64,000 nt of DNA, from the NCBI GenBank assembly GCA_002943765.1, contig PQWQ01000003.1, positions 372,001-436,000 on the forward strand, in the 5' to 3' direction. The DNA comes from Psoroptes ovis. Its lineage: Eukaryota; Arthropoda; Arachnida; Sarcoptiformes; Psoroptidae. The notes beneath the pieces are model-generated. The model saw only the letters and a program-made list of their open reading frames with translations. It did not search any database and was not told where the DNA came from. This document shows, piece after piece, positions 9,682 through 22,177 of this stretch. Both the position numbers and the translations under genes were made by a program. Positions within the stretch are counted from its first letter, which is position 1; each line of letters begins with the position of its first letter.

Positions 9682-12544
9682 CCATATGTTTTTTCAATGG
9701 ATTTGAATCTGAATTGAAAATCAAATAATGTTTCGATCTTGTGACATTTGAATTGTTGTTATTGTTCTCCGGGAAAATTATCAGCAATTTTTGTATGAAG
9801 CTAAATGTTGGAATATTGGAAAAAAATTGGAAAAAAATCATAATTAAATTTTCAATGATCACTTCAAATGTGAATGCACAAGTGATATTTGTAAAAATTG
9901 TAAAAAATTTGCTTTGAAATCAATTTTGGGTATTTTAATCAATCAATCGACATTTGCCTGGAAAAAAATAATTAAAATTATTTTTGCCCCTTTTTGAACC
10001 AAATTTACAGAATTTACTTTGATTTTCCAATGGAAAATACTGAAAAATTCAAAAAACTGATCAACTGATTGATTCGAATTTGAAAATTTTTAAAATTTAT
10101 CCCAGTTTAGAGCCGGTTGGTGGTAGTCTGCGGATCGTCGAATCGATTATTGGTTCATTGTCCATTTATTATGACTGATTCAACTATTTTTGTAGCTTTA
10201 ATCAAAGAATTTGACCCAATAATCAATGAATTCATGGGTAAATCGGATGCTTTTTTGAGTAGAGATATTTAATAAAATCAAAGCTATGAATGAATCAATG
10301 AGTTTGTGTAAACATTTTGTGAATATGTGGCCACATCCTCAGCATGAATAATTTGAATGATTATGACGACTTTAGTAATTATTTTACGGAAAAATAATGA
10401 TAAAATAATTAATCAAAATTCCAACAGTGGAAAAATAAATAAATCAAATGTTTATCCATTCATTCATTATCGATTCATTTGAAAACTATTATTATTACAA
10501 CTGTGGCTTTTTCTATATGTTTGCTGTTCAATTTGTTTTTACACAACCGTAAACAAATTAGCATATTTTTATAATACACGAATAAAATTACAAATAAACG
10601 AATATAAATGGAAAATTAATAATGAAAATGATGATTCATTGATTTAGTGGGAAAAAATAAACGAAAATGCAAATTACGTTTCGTAGATTTACGACAGCAA
10701 CAATGGTGATTTACGTTGAACTTAACAAACCAAATAAATCCTAGGAATCCGGTAATGATATCGGTATTTATCACATAAATAAATTCATGGAATCATGATC
10801 TGAATCTGTTTTTCTTTAATATCAATCATCCCGTGGAATCATTTCTTGATTTTATCAATGATTGAATGATCAAAGTGAAGAAACCAAAGAAAAAATCACA
10901 AATCTTCAATCCAATTTATTCAAAATATTTGAATGAATTCAATGAATGAATATTGTTACGATCATTATTCTGTCATTATTTAATTAATTCATTTGTACTG
11001 ATCAATGATCTGATCGATCATTTTCAAAGAAAATTAATTTTCATTTCCAAAGAATTTCGATTAATGATTATTCGACATTTCTTTCTTTGACGAATAAATA
11101 CATTCAATCATTCAATAGAAACATTGAACATTAAACGTAAAAAATCGACTAAATAAATAAAAATTTTACAAAATAAATTAATGAATGAATGAATAAATAA
11201 ATAAATAAATAAATAAATGAATAAACAAATGTTACACAACGCCAACAACATCATTGATTATCGATTAATTTCGAATTTTCTTTTTTCTTCACCTTGAATG
11301 CATTGAACTATTCAATGATGAATATGGCTTGAAATTTCCAATGAAAATAAACATGGGAAATTCATAAATAAATAAATAAATATTTAAATTATAAACAGGT
11401 AGTCAAGCTGCTGCTGCTGCTGCTGCTGGTATTTACAATCTATTTTGTTTGTTTTCATTACAGATGGTCTATTGATTTTAATGTATTTTGATTAATTTTT
11501 AGTCATAATATGTGACGTACACATATATATATCTCGATGAAAAATGCAAAGTAAATCAATAAATAAATAAAAATTTCATTAGCGTGAATGTTTTCCTAGC
11601 TATCTATCTATAGCCATACGGAGTAATTTTGATTAATTTTTTCAGCCCTTATAAGGTATTGATATCATGAATTATCGGTGTTGGCGATGCAGAGCCAAAG
11701 ATAAATGAATAATGAAGCGACATTGGTCGAATTGGTCTCAAATCGCACAGGAATTTGATTGAAATTATTGATGAAAATTGAATTTTAAGGCACAAAAAAA
11801 TTTTGAAAAATAAAAACCCTTGATACAAAAATATTTGAAATTAATTTTCTTGGCCAAATGCAAATCGTCTATTTTGGGGTGTGTATAATGGTCCTGGCCT
11901 AACAAATTTCACAACAATTCTTGGCTAAAATATATATGTTCTATGACCGTGAAAATACCATTTAAAATTCATTGGGAAATTTTTCAAAAAAAATTTTTGG
12001 TCCGAAAAAATTTGTTCATTTATCTATTCATTATTTTTTTTTTTTTTTTTGAATGAAAATTCAAAGCTTATATGAATAAATGATGAAAATATTCGTTTTT
12101 TTTCGGGTTCATTTTTTTTCTTCCACCATATAAAATTGATTGATTTAATCCCATTTGAATTTTTTCCTCACAAAATTTCATGAACAAAATCGAAAAGATA
12201 AATGGTGAAAATTTAATAATTAATCGATATTTATTTATTCCTTCATTTATTTTAAATAATTTGATACAAAATTAATTCAAAGAAAAGCGAAAATATCCAA
12301 AATATTCAAAACGTATTCAACCTTTTCGCAAATTGCAAAATTCCAAATATTTTTTCGGAATATTTTTCCGATCAAAGCTCGATATCGCATCAAAACACAC
12401 ATTCGAGCACGCATCCACAGTTGAAAATTATGCAAAATATCTCATGCGAGAATGCAATGTTATTAAAAATAATATTAAAAATTCATTAATATCAATTAAT
12501 ATTTTCCCTGTGCTTTGTTTAATATTTTTTCGAGGAAATATTGG
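9682..12544. other. Intergenic DNA with microsatellites, no gene seen
   Basis: AT-rich and low in complexity. It contains an (AAAT)n run near 11,193-11,217 and a (CTG)n run at about 11,407-11,427. No open frame here resembles a known protein, and I saw no RNA gene. Confidence 0.6.
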
Positions 12545-12626
12545 AAAGGTTGTCCGGAAAGTTCTGGCCGATTTTCATGAGCAACTCTTGATTGATTAAG
12601 CGGAATGAACTTTCCGGACAACCTAA
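12545..12626 (+). mobile_element. Mariner-type mini-MITE, subfamily A, copy 7
   Basis: Starts AAAGGTTGTCCGGAAAGTTC, with core GGCCGATTTTCATGAGCAAC and right end GAACTTTCCGGACAACCTAA. Both TIRs share the variant CCGGAAAG, so this copy was probably made from a master with matched arms. Confidence 0.88.
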
Positions 12627-13053
12627 TATTTGAGAAAATTATTCAAAGAAATTATTAACGAAAGAAACGGTAAGAAAAAAGGGAAAGTCATGAATTTGGA
12701 ATTTAAAAAAAAAATTATCACAATGTTACGTAAGGAAAATTTAATGATAATTATAATCTTACTCAAAATATAATTAAGACCAAATAATAATAGTTCAATA
12801 ATCTTGAATAAATAAATATTCTTATAATTTATCAAATAATGAAAGAATGCGCACCACAAAAAAAGAAACTCAGAAATTGATTCCTTGTTTTACCTTTTTT
12901 TATTTTCCACAGATAAATTAAATTGAATTTAATTAAATTTTTTTTCCATTTTTCATAAAAACAGATAAGATATAAATAATAATAATGAAAAATTTATTTA
13001 CGATAAATGTTGGCTTCACTGCATTGCATTGTTTATTTATTTTTATAATATTA

Positions 13054-13133
13054 TTAGGTTGTCCGAAAAGTTCATTCCGCTTAATCGATAGAGTTGCTTA
13101 TGAAAATCCGCCAGAACTTTCCGGACAGCCTAA
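13054..13133 (-). mobile_element. Mariner-type mini-MITE, subfamily A, copy 8
   Basis: TTAGGTTGTCCGAAAAGTTC at the left, GAACTTTCCGGACAGCCTAA at the right, and reverse core GAAAATCCGCC. Flanked by ATAATATTA and TATTATT, an AT palindrome target. Confidence 0.9.
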
Positions 13134-13322
13134 TATTATTCAATACTTTTTCAATGAATAAATGGCAAATTCAATGGCATTCTATGAAATTTTCGATATG
13201 AAAAAATTGAAAAATTTTCAATTAATTAAAACCAGCGAAAAATTGATATTAAAAACTTGAATGTTCTTGAAAATCAAGTGGTTTTATCATTATAAATACC
13301 AATATTAATAATGACAAATGTA

Positions 13323-13402
13323 TTAGATTGTCCGAAAAGTTCATTTTGCTTAATCCGTAGAGTTGTTCAAGAAAATCGGCCAGAACTTTTCGGACAACCC
13401 AA
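13323..13402 (-). mobile_element. Mariner-type mini-MITE, subfamily A, copy 9
   Basis: TTAGATTGTCCGAAAAGTTC at the left and GAACTTTTCGGACAACCCAA at the right, with core GAAAATCGGCC reversed. It lies only 189 bp from copy 8 in the same orientation. Confidence 0.9.
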
Positions 13403-14959
13403 TATTTTTCAATATTAAAAAATATCAAAAAATCAAATTTTTTGAAAAATGTTTTAATTGAAATTTTTTTTTAATTAAGTTAATTAGAACCAGGCGAATT
13501 ATATTCAGGCGAGAACTAATGGAAAAATTTGCTTCGAACCAAAATTTTGAATCTGATAGATTTTGAATTCTGAAATCATTTTGTGATTCCACAATTTTTA
13601 CAAAAGCCCTAAATGATCAAAGGTTTTTCCGAGGAAAATGGATCATCATCATGATTTTGGAAATTGTTGAACCAAAATTTTGATTTTTCTCTGATTTTTT
13701 CCCTCGATCATTCACAGTGAATCCAATACACCCCAGCGAAATCGGAGATGAATAATTATATTTTACATTTGAATTTTTCCAAAATTTTGGAAATTTCAAA
13801 ATTTTCGAATTTTTCATTTTTCAAAATTCTTCAAATTCAAAGGAAAATTTGAAATATTTTTTCAATTGAAATCCATTGATAAGATATGTGAACACTCAAA
13901 CCATACACACAGATATCAAAATCAATGATTAGTGAAAATACGGGAAGGAAAAAATGGATTGAAAATTAATATTTTCCTCTCAATGAATGAAAAATGATTC
14001 ATTTGGATTTCATAACAAAATAAAATGAAATGAATGAATCGATGAATGAATAGATAAATGAAATGAATTCTCCAAAGAATTTTCCGCCGAATCATAATTT
14101 TTGAATCGAAAAAAAAAATGAAATTTTTGAAAAAATACTGAAGAAATAATCAATTACGGCCGATTATATCAGGGTTATATATCAGGGTTATAATTGTGTA
14201 ATACATAATCAAAACAATTACAGCAATATGTTCATTGATTTTCATTGAAAAATAACCATTTTTAGGGGCTATATCTTATTATAAAAATGAAATGAAATGA
14301 GCTGCAATAAAACCTTTGAAAACTTTTGACAAAGAACATCTTGAACCAACGAATTTATATGGTTCTCTTGTTCTATGGTTCTTATATGGTTGAATCCATA
14401 ATCAAAAATCTTGAAATTAATTAATTAAAAATAACGATAACGATAATTACAATTACATTGTAATTGAATTTTATTTAATTTGAATTCGTGTATGTTTGAG
14501 TACGATTTGCAATATTTTCCCTGTCTATCTTCTTATTCTCTCAGTGGTCTCCATGGTAATAAATCTGATTTCGCTTTTTTTTTTTTGGTTTTTGGAATGT
14601 CATGTTGAACAAATTGAAAGTCGAAATAAAGGGTTAATTGTTTTTTTTTCGGGCTTTTTCATCTTTATTGTGTTCTTGTGTGTTTTTTCTAACGAAATTG
14701 GTTTCCGACGGTAATTTTAATTTGGATTTTTCTCTTTTATTCCTCCAATCTGAAATTACATTGTCGTCGACAACGTTGAGACCTTGTGTTTGTGTCTGTG
14801 ATTGCTTGTGTTTGCATTCAATTTAAGATTGAAATCAATGATTTTTTTCGTTTCAATTCATTTCATTAGAATTCACCAGAGACAAATATTGTCTTCTTGT
14901 CTTGTTGTTTGTGTTTTGTTGTTTTGTTTGTTAAATTGTTTCTTATTTCTTTTCTTCTA

Positions 14960-15039
14960 TTAGATTGTCCGAAAAGTTTTGGCCGATTTTCACCATCAAT
15001 TCTATTGAATAAACGAAATGAACTTTTCGGACAACTTAA
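14960..15039 (+). mobile_element. Mariner-type mini-MITE, subfamily A, copy 10
   Basis: TTAGATTGTCCGAAAAGTTT at the left, GAACTTTTCGGACAACTTAA at the right, core GGCCGATTTTCA. Confidence 0.88.
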
Positions 15040-15938
15040 ATATATTTTACCATTTTATTTTTTAATTTGTAATTTATGCGTCATTCGGCAATGAATAAAT
15101 AAATAAATAAAAGAAAGAACAAAATACAAATATCAGCCATATAATGGCAATGGAGAATGGCAACGGGAATTGAAGCCTAAAAATATATTTTATTTTCAAA
15201 TGAAACCACAGACATAAAACTTTTTGTGTGTGTGTATGCGGTTGAATATACATATTACGCCGATGAATCTTGATGAAATTTTGTCGAAAATAAATTGGAA
15301 AGAAAGGAGTGGGTATAATGACTGGGAGAAACACGATAAACATTTGTGGTGGTATAAATATGATTGATAATAATAATAATTTCAATGTTTTTTTCAATTT
15401 TTTATGATTTAAATTCATTTACATCAACTGTTCATTGCCAAATGAATAATGAAAATAATAATTTGAAATTGATGCTCTTTGATTAAATGATGGAATGAAT
15501 CATAAACAAATTATTTTTGAATAAAATGCGATTCAGCGAAAAAACAAAAATATAGGAGATTCTAAGACCCTGTATCCAAAATTGACAAAACGACCAAGAA
15601 AATCATTCAAATAAGAAAAATTAATATCAAAACTTACATCAAATCTTAATTATTCGTACAAATAATTAAGATTTCAATTATCCATGAATTTTTTTTCAAA
15701 TGTATTTTCATTTTAATACATTTTAATTATGAGATAAATCAATTTGACAAATTAATCGAACACTTTCGATAAAATTATTTTCATTGAATCTTGTTCAAAT
15801 GTTTGATGATTGATTTGATTATTCAATGGAAGAAAATTGAATTTTTCTTGAACAAATCAAATTAAATACTGTCAGTATGAAAAAAAAAATTGATTGAAAA
15901 TGCATACAAAACCGCAATCGAAAACACAAATACCAATG

Positions 15939-16012
15939 TTAGGTTGTCCGTAAAGTTTTGGCCGATTTTCATTAGCAACTCTATTGATTAAGCTGAATGA
16001 ACTTTTCGGACG
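15939..16012 (+). mobile_element. Mariner-type mini-MITE, subfamily A, copy 11, right end truncated
   Basis: Left TIR TTAGGTTGTCCGTAAAGTTT and core GGCCGATTTTCATTAGCAAC are present. The right TIR stops after GAACTTTTCGGAC. An 11-bp direct repeat, AACACAAATAC, lies at 15,923-15,933 and again at 16,013-16,023, directly at the break. Confidence 0.85.
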
Positions 16013-17113
16013 AACACAAATACATCAAACAGATGAAAAAATCAATCAAACAGATGAAAAAATCAAATTAATCATTGATTAACAAATTTTGGTTAAAAAT
16101 GTCAATGAAAAAGTGGTGAAGTGAAAAAAATGAGATTAAATCGAGGTTTCTTTGTTTGATTAAATTTTCAAATCAATCAAATATTCAATGATGTTTTTCA
16201 TTTGATCGTTTTATTTGATTTGAAATAATGTAAACAAAAAATTTGAGCAAATTCATTCGGATCAAACAATCATTTGTCATTGTTTTCGATTGCTTTGAAT
16301 GCTTGTCGTTTTGCTATTTTTTAATTAATCAAATTTTCCGATTTCTCATTGATTAATCAAAAATGATTTAAACTTGAAAAAATCAAATCAAATCAAATAA
16401 AGTTTGGATACAAATTATAATTGAATCAAAATTCATAGAAAAATCAGACATTCTTTGTTTCCGACTTTGTTCATTTGTTTATTTCTATTTTTATTCTTAA
16501 AACTCAAGATGTTAATGAGTGTATGCTTATTCATTGAAGATGAAGATTGAAAATAATCAAAAATGACAGTCGTTTTTTCTCTCCGAAGCTGACTACACAA
16601 GTTGAAGACTATTTCACCAAAAAAAACATCCAAAGAAACGAAGCAAAATTTGGACCCAAGAACCCAAAGACCCAATACGATTGGACAAATTTCCATGAAT
16701 AAAAAAAAGTTTTGAATGTTCATTTGTTTCTGGTCCGAGTTAATGGGAAAACAAGGCGAAATTGTCCACCGAAATCGTTCTTTATTCCTGAATATTTTCC
16801 CAGTTTGAAATAATTTTGAATTTTAAAAAATTCAAATTTCTTCTTTGAAATTTTTTGAAAAAATTTCAAATTTCTTTGAAAAATTAAAAATTCTATTTAT
16901 CATAATTGAAATTTGATAAATCATATTTCAAATGACATATTTTTTTCGGAGAAAAAGAAATATTTGAATTTATCTCAATTTCATTCATTTCATTCATTTC
17001 ATTAAAATGAATAAAATAAATTGTTTTTCAGTGGTGTTTTCCAAATTTGAAAAATTCAAAAATTGAAAAATTAAATTCAAAAACAACAATTTCACATAAA
17101 ACACTGAAACATA

Positions 17114-17193
17114 TTAGATTGTCCGAAAAGTTCTTGTCTATTTTTCAATGATTTTCTACGATATAACCGGCAAAAACTTTTTGGACAACTTAA
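17114..17193 (+). mobile_element. Mariner-type mini-MITE, subfamily B, copy 12
   Basis: TTAGATTGTCCGAAAAGTTC at the left and TTTTTGGACAACTTAA at the right. The inner arm includes the subfamily B loop CTACGATATAACCGGC. Confidence 0.87.
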
Positions 17194-17675
17194 TATTTTG
17201 TCCCCAAAGCTGGAACATTACATCGAATATTATTATTGGCCAAAAACATGATTGGTTGGCAAATGAATAAACCAACCAAACACAAAAAAATAATCCTAAT
17301 AAAAAGGTTAACGTCATCCATTCATTCTCAAACATTCATCTATTAAATTTCAATTGAAAAGTAAAGTCTATCCATTAATTTAAATGGTTTTTGCCATCAA
17401 TAATGGTTGATCTCTCTTTTTTTTCAAAAATAATAATAAATGGGAAAAAAATGAAAAAGTTTATCAAATTTCAATTTAATAAAAAAATTTATTTAATTTG
17501 TTTATTTATTTTAAAATTTAAAATTTATTTATTTGAAATTTATATGTTTTTTTCTTTGGTTTCGTCATTTGAAACTTTTTTTGATAATTGTTGTTGTTGT
17601 TGTTGTCGTCGTCATGGATTGAACAATGCTTCTTGTTTCGAATCGAAAAATCGAATCATTTTTTTTTCAAATTTA

Positions 17676-17756
17676 TTAGGCTGTCCGAAAAGTTTTTGCC
17701 GATTATATCGTAGGGGAATCATTGGAAAATCGGCAAGAACTTATCGGACAATCTAA
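17676..17756 (-). mobile_element. Mariner-type mini-MITE, subfamily B, copy 13
   Basis: TTAGGCTGTCCGAAAAGTTT at the left and GAACTTATCGGACAATCTAA at the right. The loop ATATCGTAG is inverted relative to copies 2 and 12. The inner arms (TTGCCGAT and ATCGGCAAGAAC) pair, giving a long hairpin. Confidence 0.88.
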
Positions 17757-19927
17757 AAAAAAAAACTTTATTCAATTTTAATTTATTTATTTCGGATAAA
17801 CATTTGTTTTTGGATACGAACAAATTTCTTTGAAAATTTCAAAGCAGATTCCTGAAAACATTTTTCGGAAAATTTCAAAAAATTTGAAAACACACAGGAC
17901 ACAACATATTCATCTACCCATTTCATAATAATCTATCCTTTCCATATCATAATCTATCGTATATTGTCATTACATTATTGATGATAATTAACTCTTTAAA
18001 GTTTATTTGTAATTAAAATTTATGTAATCTCAAAATAACATTGATAGCGGTAAACAAACGATGATTAAAATAATGAATTTTCCGGAAACGATAATGACCA
18101 TAGAATTTAGTTTGTTTTCATTGAAAAAAAATGTGGGAAAAAACTCCATTCTTTTCTATCAAATATTCAATTCTATGGTGTTTATGGATGAAAGCAAATA
18201 CCTTGCAAACGAATAATAAAGGATATCCATTTCTCATACAAAAAAAGTTAAAAATCAAATGAATAACAATGACAGTGGCTCTACAAACAATGGTAAATTT
18301 CCAAACAGCCACGCAAATGAATGTATTCCCATTGATTTTCCATTATTTTTCCATTTTTTTGAATGACAAAAAAAACTTTTGATCCGATTTCAGTTGGAAA
18401 TGAAATTCATTGAAATTTCAAATTGAAACTTGAAATTGAACGGCTCACACAGAGAGATCATTGTCAGAGTCAATCATCAGAAGGTAATTATTATTTCCAC
18501 ATAATAAACATTATGAAAAAATCAATTTTTTTCCCCATTGTTGAAAGGGTTAAAGTATTTTTAAATGATATTGTTTTACGTGAATTCAATTCAAATACAA
18601 ATGAATTTGAAACTTTTAAAACTTTAAATTTTCAGTTTTTCCAATCGTAAAAGCAATTATAAGATTCAAAAATTTTAAAACTTAAAACATTTCGAAATCA
18701 TTAACTCAATCATTCATTTGCTTCATTAGATTAGATGACCTTCGATAGTCATTATCAGTGCTGATAATGTAATCATTGAATAAATCATATAATCATATCA
18801 TATCGCACCAAATTTCGTTGATAAAATTTTCATTTTTAAAAATCTCGAGAAATTTACATTTCTACAGATACATTAACATGTGCTCAAAAATATATTTTGC
18901 CAAGATTCGTCGCCATTATTATCACACATAGCCATGTTGATGTTGATGATGAATAAATAAACAAACACAAATCGATGGAAAAAACATTTCAAGGTTTTTT
19001 TCCACTTAAAATGAAAAAATCAAAATCAAATCAAATCAGAACAAATCAAATCAAATCGATCAATCAATTGATTCAATTGATTGATTGATAAACATTAGAA
19101 TGTTTACTGCCAAACAACGTTTACATTGATGTTGATTCAACATTGATTCATGTGATGCAATCATTCAAATCATCATCAGCTGCTGCTGCAGCCATCATTG
19201 TTGACATTCAATGAAATGAAGGAATTCAATGGTCAGCAAATGACTGTGATTGCTGGGGATTCGAGGGAAAATCAAGATCAAAAGCGCAATTCAATAGCCT
19301 CTGATGGAAATGTATGAGGCTAAAAAGAAATTTTTCAAATGTCATTGTCATTTTAGGAAAATATTCCAAAGAAAAAATCCGACAAACCAGCCATTGTTTA
19401 TGGCGGACAATGAATGATTGCAGCCTTTAATGGCAATAAATAAATAAATAAATAACTTTTACTTTTACTTGAACAATGAACCTCGAATGATAATGAACCA
19501 AAAACGATTATTCATTTGTCCATTCATTTTGGTCGGGTGTTGTTTTCCCAAAAAGTAATTCATCTGATTTTTTCCATTTTTTCAAAGGGATATCAATGAT
19601 ACTAATGATAATTATGATTAATATTAGATTAAATTAACCGGATATTTTACAATTTCATAAAAATATTCATTTTTTTTCACATTAATTCAATGTTTTTTCA
19701 TTATTTCACATTTTCTTTAGGCTCTTTGGATTCTTTGGGAATCATTCGTTTGAAACATGTGTCATTAATGGCGATAATGATGACGATGACGATGATGAAA
19801 ATTTCCAAACCCATCCAAATGCAACTAATGATCTAAATATTTTCAAACAAATCGATTAATGAATGAAAATCAAGGAAATCAAAGCGAAATAGCCAAAACA
19901 TATATTGTTCATCAAATGCTAAAATAT

Positions 19928-20007
19928 TTAGGTTGTCCGAAAAGTTATGGCCGATTTTCATAAGCAACTCTATTGATTAAACGGAATAAACTTTTCGGAC
20001 AACCTAA
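19928..20007 (+). mobile_element. Mariner-type mini-MITE, subfamily A, copy 14
   Basis: TTAGGTTGTCCGAAAAGTTA at the left and AACTTTTCGGACAACCTAA at the right. The terminal 19 bp are perfectly inverted. Flanked by AAATAT on the left and ATATAT on the right. Confidence 0.9.
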
Positions 20008-20298
20008 ATATATATTTTCATTAAGAATTTCATTTCTTTCCCACTTGACAATCAATCAATGTATCAATCAAACAAACAACAACATTATTATTATTACATT
20101 TTCCTTCTGGTAATTTGATATTAAAACAAATCAAAACAAAACCAAAACAAGTAAACAATCAAGCAAACAAACACAAACAAACAAAAATCAAAAATTGCAA
20201 TAATTATTAGTAATAATAATATTGTTGTCTTGTATGTAAATATATTTATCAATTCAAATTCAAGTGCAATATAATAAATTGACAATAAATAAATGAAT

Positions 20299-20322
20299 GT
20301 GTGTGTGTGTGTGTGTGTGTGT
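20299..20322. repeat. (GT)n microsatellite
   Basis: An uninterrupted run of about 12 GT units in otherwise AT-rich DNA. Confidence 0.9.
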
Positions 20323-20479
20323 TTAATGGTTGTTTTTATGTATGGTTGCTTTCAAATCAATTTCAAAGTAAATTGCAAATCAATTGTTTATTTTAAGATA
20401 GCAAAAGACATGTATTGCTTTCAATGAGAATTGCTTTGATTTAACCGATTCATTATCATCAACGAACAATGTCCGGAAC

Positions 20480-20526
20480 TTGATGTCTCAACCAATGATT
20501 TTCACGATCATTGGTTAAGACATCAA
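20480..20526. repeat. 20-bp-stem inverted repeat (hairpin)
   Basis: TTGATGTCTCAACCAATGAT pairs with ATCATTGGTTAAGACATCAA across a 7-base loop (TTTCACG). There is one mismatch, which would be a G:U or C:A pair depending on the transcribed strand. The ends do not match the MITE family or any transposon end I recognise. Confidence 0.8.
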
Positions 20527-22177
20527 ATGATTGAAATATCTTTGACACACCACAAAAAAAAACATTTAAAAATGTAATGACATCATTTCAATTTTGAAAA
20601 TTTGAAAATTCTGAAAATTTCAAAATTCAATGATTTCATTGTGATCGATTGATTGATTGATTGATGGATTGATTGATTGATTGATCGAAATGTGTGAAAA
20701 TTCAACGGGGAAAAAATTGTTGTTGGGAAATTTTCTGGTTTTTTTTCTCTTCTTCTTCATAAATTTCAATTCATAAGAAATTGTCCTAAGACTGTCATAG
20801 GTTTTCAAATAGGCTACAATCATATCAAACAACATCATCTTAAATAAACAAACGATTGGCCAATCTACAAAATAGACAGAGAGACGGAAAAATGCGTGTG
20901 AAACCATTGAAAATTGTTTCGAAATCAATCAATTGCATTCAATCATTATCATCGATATTATCCATTGATCAAAATGATAGAAACACGTACAAAATATTGA
21001 ATTTATCAATGAAAAAATAGAGTCAACCAGGATGATTCATTCAAGTCATATTGTTTGATTACTGAAAATTACGAAACATTTTCCGATTAACAAACCAGAC
21101 ACACAGAAAAATTAAGAGGTGTTTCTTATTAATTCTAAGAATGACGGATGAAATATTGAAATGAAATTAAATGAAATGAAGTGATTATCGTTATTATAAT
21201 AATGAATAATCAATCGATGATATAAATGGTGACAAATTTTAATATTATTCAAAAGTAACGAATAAAATTGATTCAATGATTCAACAACAACAGCGAATTG
21301 ATTAAAGACAAATATCAAAAGACGAAAATAGATTGAAAAGGAAAGGTTTTGCTTGTGGAAAAGGCGGGATCATTTGCTTCAATTACATTGCAACAAACAC
21401 ACACATACACAGAGTTTCATTTGATTTGTTATTTTTGAAAAAAATTAACTGTAATTTTTGAATGTTCTGGAGACGATGCAATCAACGATACAATAAATCG
21501 TCGTTGTTTGGCTGGTTGTTTGGTTGGTTCGTAGTGAATGTGGACCGAATCAACACATATGAACAAATAAATGAACATATACACACGAGATAATAGTTGC
21601 AATTTGTTCGCATACATTTTCTCCAATGATGATATCACAATTCGTAAGTCATTACAGTCGAACACCAAATAAATAAATGTGGTATACAGTAGTTTCGATT
21701 TTGAATTTTGAATGTTTCAAATAGTTGGTCGCAACATTACAACTGAACTATAGAGACGCTACTACTGGTTGTTATCTTTGCGATAACCAAAAGAAAGTGA
21801 AAAGCAAAGAAATGAAAAAACCATCCGAGAATATAAATACACATGTGAATTTATTTGATGGCATTCATTCATTCAATTATTTTGGTTTTTTGAAAACATT
21901 TCAAAGCATTTGAATAGTTTCATAAATTGTTATTTGAAATTTGACTTTCATCGAAATTCAGCCAAACTTATTTGATCGATTGCTATTTTTAACCAGTGAA
22001 ACAACAACAACGAAAAAAATTCAATTTCCTTTGGTTTTGACAAGTCTCGTGTTTTCTTGTTGAATTTAATCGACAAATTATCAAGTTTATCGCGAAAACA
22101 GGCAGATAAAACCATCGAAATCGAATCAATTAATCAATCAATCAATCAAATATTGAAAATTAATCAATCAATCAAAA

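Larger units (their letters stand above)
13403..22099. other. Gene-poor intergenic region with scattered MITEs
   Basis: About 8.7 kb holding MITE copies 10-14, a GT microsatellite and a 20-bp-stem hairpin (listed separately). Open frames here are short and low in complexity, or read through MITE ends. None shows a recognisable domain, signal peptide with a plausible gene structure, or RNA-gene signature. Upstream regulatory sequence or a 5' exon of the sNPF gene may lie in its last few kilobases, but I cannot place it. Confidence 0.55.

Noticed and set aside
12333..12599. An 88-codon plus-strand open frame ending in a MITE
   Set aside because: It reads straight into the MITE terminal repeat and resembles no protein.
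16433..16723. A 96-codon minus-strand open frame with hydrophobic residues
   Set aside because: No recognisable domain, no splice context, and composition is that of random AT-rich sequence.
18750..18780. CATTATCAG-TG-CTGATAATG palindrome
   Set aside because: A 9-bp stem with a 2-base centre is too short to support a function in AT-rich DNA.
20620..20928. A 102-codon minus-strand open frame
   Set aside because: Low-complexity end made of ATTG repeats and no family resemblance.
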